Below the pieces are notes generated by a model. That model searched no databases. It was not told where the DNA came from and was given only the letters and a program-made list of their open reading frames with translations. DNA of 64,000 nt, taken from positions 62,001 through 126,000 of IMG/VR virus record IMGVR_UViG_3300037257_000055; one strand, 5' to 3'. Source of the stretch: a virus. Positions 16,496 through 24,442 of the stretch are shown in pieces (the first letter of the stretch is position 1; every line of letters begins with the position of its first letter). The translations under genes were made by a program, and so were the position numbers.

Positions 16496-16750
16496 ATGAA
16501 TCAAAAATTTAACCATGTATTTTGTAAACATAAAAACAATTTTGATTATTGTTATAAATGTGAGAAAGAATGCCCGTCAGTTAGTAATCTATGGTATACA
16601 TATATAAGAAATCCTATAGTTAATTTCTTTATTGCATTAAGATATGGATTTGTAAAATGTAATCAAATACCAACTAGATGTAGCTATCTTTATAGAAATA
16701 AATATTGTTTATTCAAAGATAGAAATTGCTATTCAAATAGAAAGAAATAA
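16496..16750 (+). CDS. Cysteine-rich protein, 84 aa
   Basis: Nine cysteines, including CKHK, CYKCEKEC and a C-terminal cluster, suggest metal binding by one or two knuckles. The ATG at 16496 follows AAAGGAATGA; upstream codons lack a site. Confidence 0.6.
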   Translation: MNQKFNHVFCKHKNNFDYCYKCEKECPSVSNLWYTYIRNPIVNFFIALRYGFVKCNQIPTRCSYLYRNKYCLFKDRNCYSNRKK

Positions 16751-16801
16751 TAAATTTAGTATATAGATAAAATATAAACAATTAAAGGAGAATGAATTAT
16801 T

Positions 16802-18076
16802 ATGGATTTAAAAGAAATGTTACAAAGAACTACAGAATCATTAAAAGAAAATTCTATTATAGAAGAAAAGCAAATTAAACAAGAAGCTGAAAAGGTAGAA
16901 GCTAGAACAACTACAGAATATGATATTGATTCAAGAGAAGTTGAAATGATTTTATCATTAGGATTAAAAATAGATAAATTTACACCACAAGATACAGATG
17001 GTAACTATTATGATGCTGAGGAATATTACTATTGTTCTAATGACAAATGGAATGTGAAAATTAGAAACTTACTTTATGATCCTGATTTAGGAACAATACT
17101 TCAAGTTCTAGAATTAACAAATAAAACAGATGGACAAGTAGTAGATTTCTATTGTGATTTATGGTGTCAAAATACAGGTGATACTAGATTTAAACAATTT
17201 AAATATTTACTAAATCATACATATGATGAATATATAAAAGAAGAATTTGGACTATATTTTACATTACCTAAACTATTAAGAGAGAAAGGGTTTGATGTAA
17301 TAGAAAATGATTTTACATTTAATCCAATTAGATGCATTGGGAATTTAGAAATTTCACAACCTAGCAAACCTAAAATAAAATCATATTTAATAATTAGTCA
17401 TGATTATGGGTGCTATGTATCTCTAAGTAGTATTTTAAAAGACACTATGTTTAATAAAAATATTGGTTACTCTGCAAATTATAATAGTGAGAAAGATATA
17501 GATATTTTAGCAGAGATGATAAATAAACATATTGAACATATTGAAGGTAAAATTGGATATCTTGAAGATGAAAGATATTATGATAATAAAGATATTGAAA
17601 GGTTATTTGATAGCTATAAAAGAAAATTTGACCATGTTACAGATATGTCGGATAGTTATAAATATGAATATTGGAATATATCAGAATATAATGATAGAGA
17701 ACCGACAACAGAAGAAACTGATGAATATAATAGAATGTGTGATTTAGCCGAAATAAATCATTATACTGGAGCTGAAATTTATAAAAAGTATGAGGTCTTA
17801 ATAAATCATAATGCTTATCATTTTGGAGGTGTAGGAACTACCTATGAATTTGAAGTAATATATAATTTAAACATTGATAAAGATAATTGTATATTAAATG
17901 TAAAGCAAACTACTACAGAATATGCAGGCAGAAATAATGTATTAAATGACGAAAGCTTAGAAAATGAAATCAAAGAAGAAACTAATACATATTCAATTAA
18001 TGGAACTTTTACATACATAGAAGATACATTGACAGAATTTTTAGATGAATTAAGTAAAATAGTTGAGACTGAATAA
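16802..18076 (+). CDS. Large hypothetical protein, 424 aa
   Basis: Not recognised. The N-terminal 40 residues are a charged helix. The body is a soluble mixed domain with many Tyr, Asp and Asn. A segment at about residues 285-310 is rich in acidic and tyrosine residues. No nucleotide-binding, nuclease or membrane motif is visible. The gene is preceded by AAAGGAGA and followed closely by 18099. Confidence 0.7.
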   Translation: MDLKEMLQRTTESLKENSIIEEKQIKQEAEKVEARTTTEYDIDSREVEMILSLGLKIDKFTPQDTDGNYYDAEEYYYCSNDKWNVKIRNLLYDPDLGTILQVLELTNKTDGQVVDFYCDLWCQNTGDTRFKQFKYLLNHTYDEYIKEEFGLYFTLPKLLREKGFDVIENDFTFNPIRCIGNLEISQPSKPKIKSYLIISHDYGCYVSLSSILKDTMFNKNIGYSANYNSEKDIDILAEMINKHIEHIEGKIGYLEDERYYDNKDIERLFDSYKRKFDHVTDMSDSYKYEYWNISEYNDREPTTEETDEYNRMCDLAEINHYTGAEIYKKYEVLINHNAYHFGGVGTTYEFEVIYNLNIDKDNCILNVKQTTTEYAGRNNVLNDESLENEIKEETNTYSINGTFTYIEDTLTEFLDELSKIVETE

Positions 18077-18098
18077 AAGAAAAAAGGAGGAATTAAAA

Positions 18099-18317
18099 AT
18101 GAAACTTGAAGAGATCTATGTGGATAAAATTAAAAAATTAGAACCTGAAGTAAACTTTAGAAAACACAGTGAAGCAGATATACTTTTATGTGAACTATTA
18201 AATAAATTAGGTTATGAAAAAGTAGTTGAGGAATATAATAAGATTCCCAAATATTACCTAAGTCTAGGAGAAAGTGAAGTAAGTATAGGAAATGATTATA
18301 GAATGAAACGAAAGTAA
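18099..18317 (+). CDS. Hypothetical helical protein, 72 aa
   Basis: Not recognised. A central helix (ADILLCELLNKLGYEKVVEEY) suggests a small helical bundle. The ATG at 18099 follows AAAAGGAGGA. Confidence 0.65.
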   Translation: MKLEEIYVDKIKKLEPEVNFRKHSEADILLCELLNKLGYEKVVEEYNKIPKYYLSLGESEVSIGNDYRMKRK

Positions 18318-18331
18318 TAAAAACAACAATG

Positions 18332-18354
18332 GGGCTATTACATAGTTCTAGCCC
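18332..18354 (+). terminator. Terminator-like hairpin
   Basis: GGGCTA and TAGCCC pair perfectly across an 11-base loop, followed by TTATAAAA. A GGCTA..TAGC-type element also appears at 28753 and 62250 at the start of intergenic repeats. Confidence 0.5.
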
Positions 18355-18434
18355 TTATAAAAGCACATAAAAAATGTATTTTATCAAGATTTAATAAATT
18401 AAAAGTAAATAAAAATAGAAAAGGAGTGAATAAA

Positions 18435-18626
18435 ATGGAATTAAGATTATTTAAAAAAGATAAAGAAGAGTATACAAGAATTAAATTATCAAATAAATCA
18501 GAAAGACCAGCAATAGTTGAAATAGCTTGTATGTTAGGAGAACCAATAAAAACAAGTGCAACATATACTTACTTTGAAACTAAAGGTGATATTTCTGCTA
18601 CAAGTAAATTATTAGGATTGAAATAG
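18435..18626 (+). CDS. Hypothetical protein, 63 aa
   Basis: Not recognised. It is a small basic protein. The ATG at 18435 is correctly spaced from AAAGGAGTG. Confidence 0.65.
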   Translation: MELRLFKKDKEEYTRIKLSNKSERPAIVEIACMLGEPIKTSATYTYFETKGDISATSKLLGLK

Positions 18627-18637
18627 GAGGTAGTCTT

Positions 18638-18868
18638 ATGCATAACTGTTTATTATGTGGACATTGCAGTAACGATAGTGATGATGAATATGGATTATCT
18701 AGTTGTTATACATGTTATAAGAGAGAACTAGATAATGATACGAGATTCCCATATAGGAATACTAAATGTAAATTATATGAAAATGATACAAGTGTAGTTA
18801 GTTTGACTAATAAAGGTGTAGGTAAAGTATTATTTGAAACAATAACTTGGCAAGTAGATGATTATTAA
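18638..18868 (+). CDS. Cysteine-rich small protein, 76 aa
   Basis: CLLCGHC at residues 4-10, CYTCYK near residue 28 and a further Cys near residue 47 suggest a zinc site. It resembles short phage proteins of unknown role. Confidence 0.65.
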   Translation: MHNCLLCGHCSNDSDDEYGLSSCYTCYKRELDNDTRFPYRNTKCKLYENDTSVVSLTNKGVGKVLFETITWQVDDY

Positions 18869-18930
18869 GAGCCTTTAAATGATGTCTTTTATTGGAAGTT
18901 AATAAATTAATAGTAATAGAAGGAGAAACA

Positions 18931-19308
18931 ATGTGGATATTAAAAGGAACTATGAGAAGAGTTTTTGTATTTAAAAATATAGCTATAAAAATACCATTGG
19001 ATATAAAAGGTTATTTAGCAAATATGAATGAGATACATAATTGGTATAAATACAAACAATATAAAGAATATCTATGCCCCATAATATTTCATGATTTGCT
19101 AGGTTTAATGGTAGTAATGAAAAGAGTTCAGCCAGTATACGATTTAGATGAATTTGATTTAAGTTTTATAGAATTTAGGCATCCAATATTTAATGATATA
19201 AAAGAAAATAATTTTGGATTGCTGAAGGGTAAATTAGTAAAAATTGATTATGGTAATGACTATTGGCTATATAATGTGTGGATTGATATTAAAAACAAAT
19301 TAATATAA
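18931..19308 (+). CDS. Miniature protein-kinase-like protein, 125 aa
   Basis: The order of motifs follows the protein kinase fold: FKNIAIKIP with Lys20 as the ATP-anchoring lysine, Glu28-type acidic residues in the next helix, a hydrophobic hinge GLMVVMKRV near residue 66, then ENNFGLLKG and KIDYG with Asn94 and Asp106 in the places of the catalytic-loop Asn and the DFG Asp. At 125 residues it lacks most of a C-lobe and has no clear HRD Asp, so catalysis is doubtful. It may be a decoy or a minimal ATP-binding relative. The start at 18931 is set by AAGGAG. Confidence 0.5.
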   Translation: MWILKGTMRRVFVFKNIAIKIPLDIKGYLANMNEIHNWYKYKQYKEYLCPIIFHDLLGLMVVMKRVQPVYDLDEFDLSFIEFRHPIFNDIKENNFGLLKGKLVKIDYGNDYWLYNVWIDIKNKLI

Positions 19309-19315
19309 TTAAGTA

Positions 19316-19344
19316 TTGACATATATAAATTATGGTAGTAAACT
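19316..19344 (+). promoter_or_regulatory. Sigma-A-type promoter
   Basis: TTGACA, a 17-base spacer and TAAACT lie just after the kinase-like gene. The dispersed motif here comes after the promoter (AAATAAATTAATAAATT, about 19363) rather than before it. Confidence 0.75.
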
Positions 19345-19397
19345 AATGATATACCAAAGTTAAATAAATTAATAAATTAAGAAAGGGATTGATTAAA

Positions 19398-19739
19398 ATG
19401 CAAAGAGGATTAAGAGCCAAACTTCATTTTTACGAAGATTATTCAGGATATAGCGAAAAAGAATTAGATGAGAAATTAAAAAAGTTAGAAATAGATGTAG
19501 ATAGTTTTTCTAATTATAATGGTGAAATGCCTGTACATGAATATAAGTCATTAATTATACAAAATGAATTATTTAAATTAAGAGACAAAGAAATAGAAAC
19601 TTGTTATGGCTTATTAAAAGAGAAAAAATACATAAATCAAGAAGAACGACAAAAGTATGAAGAGTCAATAAATTCACTTTTGGATGAAAAAATTGAAGAA
19701 CTAAATAAGTTAGAAAGTGTTAATAAATTAAAATTATAA
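19398..19739 (+). CDS. Hypothetical coiled-coil protein, 113 aa
   Basis: Not recognised. It has charged helices throughout, with heptad-like repeats from about residue 50. The ATG at 19398 is chosen because the upstream start at 19389 would touch the AAAGGGA site. Confidence 0.65.
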   Translation: MQRGLRAKLHFYEDYSGYSEKELDEKLKKLEIDVDSFSNYNGEMPVHEYKSLIIQNELFKLRDKEIETCYGLLKEKKYINQEERQKYEESINSLLDEKIEELNKLESVNKLKL

Positions 19740-19751
19740 AGGAGAATAATA

Positions 19752-20525
19752 ATGGTAAATGAATATAGATACATTGATTTAGGTGAAGAATGGAGAATGT
19801 TAATTATTAGTAGTGCAGTATCAGAATCTTATGCACAATTATTTTCAGAACATAAAACAAATGAATTACTTTTAAAATTAAGAGAACTTGGTTTTATTAC
19901 AGATGATGAACCAAAAGTACATTCACAACTAATGAGAGAAATAAAAACCTTATGGAATGATATTTCTGAAGATGATAGAAAACTAATTATAAAATACTCA
20001 TGTGAGGTGAATAAAATAATGAAAATATATAGAATTAAAGTATTTACTAAAGAAGATAACATTAAAGAAGTGACTGAGGATTTGGCTAGAAAAGTTAGAT
20101 ATTATGCTAAAGTGATTGCTTTAAACGATTATGGTAGGATTATTGGAGGTCAGTTTATTATTGATATACATAAGTGGGAGTTAAGCCAAAAAGCTAATAG
20201 AGGACACGTTATCATTTATGATGATGGTTTTTCACAGGATGAAATTGAAGAATTTTTAAAACCTATGGGAACAAATATAGATTTTTATAAAGAACCTTTA
20301 TTTATCAAGTTAGATAATTTTAAAGATATTGTATCTAAATATGAAGAATACTTTAAAAATTTTATTAAATGGATAAATCAAGATTTAAAAGAATTAAATG
20401 ATAAAACTGATAAAGAACATAAAGAAAAGATGAATAATTTGGACTCAGAATTAAAAGAACTAGAAAGATTAGAAAATGAAGAAATGGGAAAAATTAAAAA
20501 CTACTATGATAATTTGAAAGTATAA
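19752..20525 (+). CDS. Hypothetical protein with DDG-type motif and internal start, 257 aa
   Basis: Residues 1-89 form a helical domain. Codon 90 is an ATG (20019) preceded by GTGAGGTGA, so a second product of 168 residues may be made. That half carries HVIIYDDGFSQDEI followed by LKPMG (about residues 170-190). This closely resembles RVVLCDGDFTQDEI..LTPM at the end of the NTPase at 22548, suggesting a shared domain. The last 60 residues are a coiled coil. Function is unknown. Confidence 0.6.
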   Translation: MVNEYRYIDLGEEWRMLIISSAVSESYAQLFSEHKTNELLLKLRELGFITDDEPKVHSQLMREIKTLWNDISEDDRKLIIKYSCEVNKIMKIYRIKVFTKEDNIKEVTEDLARKVRYYAKVIALNDYGRIIGGQFIIDIHKWELSQKANRGHVIIYDDGFSQDEIEEFLKPMGTNIDFYKEPLFIKLDNFKDIVSKYEEYFKNFIKWINQDLKELNDKTDKEHKEKMNNLDSELKELERLENEEMGKIKNYYDNLKV

Positions 20526-20557
20526 AAATAAATTAATAAAAAGGAGAGAGAAGACAA

Positions 20558-20833
20558 ATGTATAATTATAGTTTGGATTTTAGAATAACAGGTCAAGAAG
20601 CTAGAAAAGATATTCAAAGAGATGGACTTCAATCAGAAAAGGAATATTCCTTTGATGAATGGAAGACTATTGTTAAGGAAGCGATTGAATCTATTGAAGA
20701 AAATGAAATACAGTATATCACGACTAATGTAATATTAAGAAAAATTGTAGAACTACATAATGATTTCAAACCTATAGATTGGAAAGGCAGTGTTTTTATT
20801 GAAATGGAACAAAATAATGAAGGAGGAATGTAA
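20558..20833 (+). CDS. Hypothetical protein, 91 aa
   Basis: Not recognised. It is soluble and mixed in structure. Its end overlaps the ribosome-binding site of the next gene by only two bases. Confidence 0.7.
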   Translation: MYNYSLDFRITGQEARKDIQRDGLQSEKEYSFDEWKTIVKEAIESIEENEIQYITTNVILRKIVELHNDFKPIDWKGSVFIEMEQNNEGGM

Positions 20834-20834
20834 A

Positions 20835-21722
20835 ATGGCTTGGAAAAATAGAGAAGAATTAAAGGTTAATGTATTAAGATTTAGTGGGGATTTGACTCCA
20901 ACTAATACCAAATGTAGTTGTTGTGGAAAAGAAAAACCATCGGAAGATACAATAGATTTAGGTGATAAAATACATCATATTTGTTCAGATTGTACATCAT
21001 TACTAGTTCAGTTTTTAGTTACTAAAGAAAATTCAGATATGTTTTTAAAAAGTATAAATGACGGATTAGAATATGAAAAAGCAACACCAGAATTTTTAAG
21101 CATGGCAGGCAGAACAAGTGGATGTATGGATAAAATTGATAGAGAAATACAAAGAGATGAAAGAAAAAGATTAAATGAATTAAATAAAGCAACAAATAAT
21201 TATATGCTTTTTGATATGGGATATGATAGCAATGATGAAAAATACGCAATGCTTTTTGAAGAAACTAAAGATGTGGGAATTAAAATAGTTAAGAGTATAA
21301 ATATATCTTCAAATAAACTAGATGAAATTGCAGATCAACTTATAAATGAGGTTTCTAAATATGAAAATTGCAAGTTAATAATACCTAATCCAGCTTCGAG
21401 AATTGGAATATTAGATTATTTTTATGCAAAAGATTTTACTGATATTATTGAAATAAACAAAGAAGATATCAGAGAAGCAATTACAAATAGTATAGGAATA
21501 GTTCAAAATAAAGAAAAGTTATATAAAATATTTATGTGTGATAATCAAACTCCAGAATATATAGAGTTAATAAAAGAATTATGTGTTGAGTTAAGTAATT
21601 TAGAAATTGAAGTAACTCAAAGGGGGAATAATATCAGATTCAAAAGAAAGTTAAATGATATTGATTGCTCTAAAATTAACACCGTGTTTTGGACATTAAG
21701 TAAATTAGGAATTAGATTATAA
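20835..21722 (+). CDS. Zinc-finger protein with possible RNase H-like domain, 295 aa
   Basis: CSCCG near residues 24-28 and CSDC near residue 50 form an N-terminal zinc finger. Beyond residue 115, the pattern YMLFDMGYDSNDEKYAMLF followed by alternating strands and helices is reminiscent of the RNase H-like nuclease fold of large terminases. The expected catalytic acids are not all in place, so this is weak. It lies near the terminase-like NTPase at 22548. The ATG at 20835 follows GGAGGAATG. Confidence 0.5.
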   Translation: MAWKNREELKVNVLRFSGDLTPTNTKCSCCGKEKPSEDTIDLGDKIHHICSDCTSLLVQFLVTKENSDMFLKSINDGLEYEKATPEFLSMAGRTSGCMDKIDREIQRDERKRLNELNKATNNYMLFDMGYDSNDEKYAMLFEETKDVGIKIVKSINISSNKLDEIADQLINEVSKYENCKLIIPNPASRIGILDYFYAKDFTDIIEINKEDIREAITNSIGIVQNKEKLYKIFMCDNQTPEYIELIKELCVELSNLEIEVTQRGNNIRFKRKLNDIDCSKINTVFWTLSKLGIRL

Positions 21723-21750
21723 GAAATAAATAATGAAGGAGTAATAAGAT

Positions 21751-22110
21751 ATGAATACAAAATTAGCTAAAGTCAATCATAATGTAGTTGACGCTTTTAG
21801 CAGTATATTGGACAAAATTCAAACAAGTAATGGATATGTTTATAGAGTAAAAGAAGGTAGTCAAATTTCAGCGTTTAGATATGTTAACGGTATTGTTCAA
21901 AATGATTTAGTTATTGAATATAAATTAGATTCAGTTGGACAAACCCTGTTGAGTAAAAATAATATATCAATAGTCAAGAAAACAGATTCTAGTTTTACTA
22001 TTAAAAATCTTAATATTAATACTTTGACTACATTCTATTTAACTGTAGTAGATAAAACTACTGGTGATAAGATATTAGATAATCAAATCATAACTCTAAA
22101 GGGAATGTAA
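21751..22110 (+). CDS. Possible Ig-like beta-sandwich protein, 119 aa
   Basis: The second half (FTIKNLNINTLTTFYLTVVD, then ILDNQIITLKG) has the alternating pattern of an immunoglobulin-like domain, as in phage decoration proteins. The first half is unassigned. The structure is inferred from pattern alone. Confidence 0.5.
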   Translation: MNTKLAKVNHNVVDAFSSILDKIQTSNGYVYRVKEGSQISAFRYVNGIVQNDLVIEYKLDSVGQTLLSKNNISIVKKTDSSFTIKNLNINTLTTFYLTVVDKTTGDKILDNQIITLKGM

Positions 22111-22212
22111 AATTATATATTAATTATAAGGGAATTAGATTAATTTTTAGTGTCTTTTTATTAGTATGTAAAATAAATTAATGATAAATAAGTTGTAAAG
22201 AAGGTTATATTT

Positions 22213-22527
22213 ATGAATCAGCCAAAAGATTATGATTGGGAAGAACAAAGAATAACTGCTTTTCTTATAATGAATAATAAATTGTATGAGGAACGAGAAC
22301 ATATAGATTGTTTTGGAAAAGCATTAAACCTAGATTTAAGTGAGTATATGTCAATTGAGCATTATGAGGAAGATAACGATATTGAAATTACTCAAGATTA
22401 TATTCTCGGAGAAGTAGCAGATATTGATGGAATAAGAAGCATAATATGTGTAGGAGATATGAAGACATCTAGAGACACTATTAGCAAATATTATAAAGAT
22501 ATATCATATGAAAATTACTATGATTAA
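22213..22527 (+). CDS. Hypothetical acidic protein, 104 aa
   Basis: Not recognised. It is acidic in the middle (EEDNDIEITQDY). It is followed by the NTPase gene after 20 bases. Confidence 0.65.
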   Translation: MNQPKDYDWEEQRITAFLIMNNKLYEEREHIDCFGKALNLDLSEYMSIEHYEEDNDIEITQDYILGEVADIDGIRSIICVGDMKTSRDTISKYYKDISYENYYD

Positions 22528-22547
22528 AAAATTAAAGGAGAGATAAA

Positions 22548-23891
22548 ATGGAAAAGAAAATGATATTAAATGAATGGCAAACTGACATTGTAGCAGATGA
22601 CTCAAAAATAATAATGGCTAATATAAGCCGAAGAGGTAGTAAAACTTTCCTATTAGCTAATAAAGTATTACATGATAAACCAAAAACAGTCTTATACATA
22701 AATAGTAATATGGGACAATTAAGAATCTTAAAAGATCATTTTGAAGAAATATTTGCTTTAGACGATGATATAAGAGAATCAATTAAGTATTATAATTTCT
22801 CCAGAAAGAAGTTATTTATTGAATTTAATACAGGAGAAACGATAAGTGCATATGATAAGGATGAAAGATTTGATGAAGATGAAATTATTGACTTGGTTTT
22901 GTTTGATGATGGATTACCTCAATTAGATATTAAGGCTAAGAAATATGTGTCTGTATTTACCATCAAATATCCTATAATGAATTTGTTCAATTGTAGAAAA
23001 GATATTAGTTATCATGTAATAGGTTTGAAAAAATTAGAAGAGTGTGGAATATTGACAAAAGAACAAATAAAAGATACAAAAGAAAGACTTGGAGATGTAG
23101 AATTTAACAAATGGTTTGATATTTGTAATGAATATAAAGATATGTTTAAAGAAGAAAAACCAGTTAGAGGATTAAGAAGGAAATTAAATTTATATGAAGA
23201 AAGTGCTGATTTTAGTAATGCTATTGATTTTAAAAGTGCAATAATAAAAGAACAAAAAGATAGAAATAACAAGGTAAAAGAATATAATGATGTAATAAAA
23301 GAAAATTTACAAAATATTAAAGATTTATTTGATTCTGAAGAATTTAAAGTAACTACTCAAAGAGAAGTCAATAGAAGTTTTAGTCTAATAGTAATTAAAG
23401 AAACTAATACTATGAAAATAGAACGTAAATTTAATTGCTTTAATGAATTAGAAAAAATAATGACAATTAATAAAGGAGAAGTGGATTTAAAATCATTTGT
23501 AGAAAATAAATTAAAGGATTTTGTAGTAAAAAAGGCATTAGAATACGATTTAAAATTGAATTATAATAATGTCATCTTAATAGTAACCAAAAAAGATAAT
23601 GTAAAAGAAATATTTGAGGATATTTCATGTAGATGTCAATTTGATAAATCAACAATAGATGCTAGTAATTTTAGTTATGCAAATGCTACATTAACTTATA
23701 GTGGAGCTGAAATAAAAATAAGGAAATTTGATGATAAATTTACAAGACGTAATTTAGGTTGTACAGGTAGAGTTGTTTTATGTGATGGTGATTTCACACA
23801 AGATGAAATTAACAATATCTTGACACCTATGAGTATAGAAACTGAAAAAATACAAAGATTTATTATGGGAATGGATATGTTTGAATTGTAA
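22548..23891 (+). CDS. Terminase/helicase-like NTPase with an internally duplicated core, 447 aa
   Basis: Residues 27-34 (SRRGSKTF) resemble the degenerate Walker A of large terminases, and IIDLVLFDDG (about residues 112-121) resembles Walker B. A second, Walker-A-less copy of the region from the VLYI strand to the DDG motif appears between about residues 343 and 440, ending RVVLCDGDFTQDEI. The two copies align through NFS, a TGETISAYDKDERF/SGAEIKIRKFDDKF-type stretch and the acidic motif. A related segment occurs in 19752. It could be a diverged packaging ATPase, a helicase or a DNA-binding relative. The N-terminal half is preceded by AAAGGAGAG. Confidence 0.55.
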   Translation: MEKKMILNEWQTDIVADDSKIIMANISRRGSKTFLLANKVLHDKPKTVLYINSNMGQLRILKDHFEEIFALDDDIRESIKYYNFSRKKLFIEFNTGETISAYDKDERFDEDEIIDLVLFDDGLPQLDIKAKKYVSVFTIKYPIMNLFNCRKDISYHVIGLKKLEECGILTKEQIKDTKERLGDVEFNKWFDICNEYKDMFKEEKPVRGLRRKLNLYEESADFSNAIDFKSAIIKEQKDRNNKVKEYNDVIKENLQNIKDLFDSEEFKVTTQREVNRSFSLIVIKETNTMKIERKFNCFNELEKIMTINKGEVDLKSFVENKLKDFVVKKALEYDLKLNYNNVILIVTKKDNVKEIFEDISCRCQFDKSTIDASNFSYANATLTYSGAEIKIRKFDDKFTRRNLGCTGRVVLCDGDFTQDEINNILTPMSIETEKIQRFIMGMDMFEL

Positions 23892-23924
23892 AAATAAACT
23901 AATATAACAAAAAGGAGAATGATT

Positions 23925-24344
23925 ATGATATTAGATAAATGTTTTAGAAAAGAATTATGGAAGGTATTAGAGGAATCAAAGAAAGGTATTAATTTTAATT
24001 CACAAAAGCAATTTGATAATCTACATACTATCTTAAAGAAAAATTATTCAATTGATGATATTGAAATGTTATTACAAGAATTTAATTGTATAGTTAATGA
24101 GTACATTGGTAGTAAAGAATTTAAAGAACTATTTAAAGTAAATGGTGGATTTATTCAAGAGTCAAAAGATGCGGTATATTTAGATTTTGCAAGTTGGTTA
24201 GTAGGACAAGGCAGAGAAATATATGACAGATTCTTTAAAGAAGGTAATGAAGTGGTAGTAGATTATATAAGAGACAATAAAATTAATAGTGAGAACTATG
24301 AATATGAGTGTTTAATGTATGCGTTCTTTAATATGAATGCTTAA
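23925..24344 (+). CDS. Hypothetical helical protein, 139 aa
   Basis: Not recognised. Residues 65-100 (DFASWLVGQGREIYDRF) are reminiscent of a DUF4240-like helical domain, but this is only a loose resemblance. The ATG at 23925 follows AAAAAGGAGA. Confidence 0.6.
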   Translation: MILDKCFRKELWKVLEESKKGINFNSQKQFDNLHTILKKNYSIDDIEMLLQEFNCIVNEYIGSKEFKELFKVNGGFIQESKDAVYLDFASWLVGQGREIYDRFFKEGNEVVVDYIRDNKINSENYEYECLMYAFFNMNA

Positions 24345-24408
24345 TATGACCATGGGGAGTTTCGGCTTCTCTTAAATTTGGAAATAATTAAAATTAATAT
24401 AGATTAGC

Positions 24409-24423
24409 AACAAATTAATAGAA
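24409..24423 (+). repeat. Dispersed intergenic motif AACAAATTAATAGAA
   Basis: The AAC variant of the motif, placed just before the homing-endonuclease gene. Confidence 0.65.
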
Positions 24424-24442
24424 CGAAAGAGAGTGAATGTAA

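Noticed and set aside
20835-23891. A confident call of split large terminase for 20835 plus 22548
   Set aside because: The nucleotide-binding loop is degenerate and the nuclease acids of 20835 are not all in place, so it is recorded only as resemblance.
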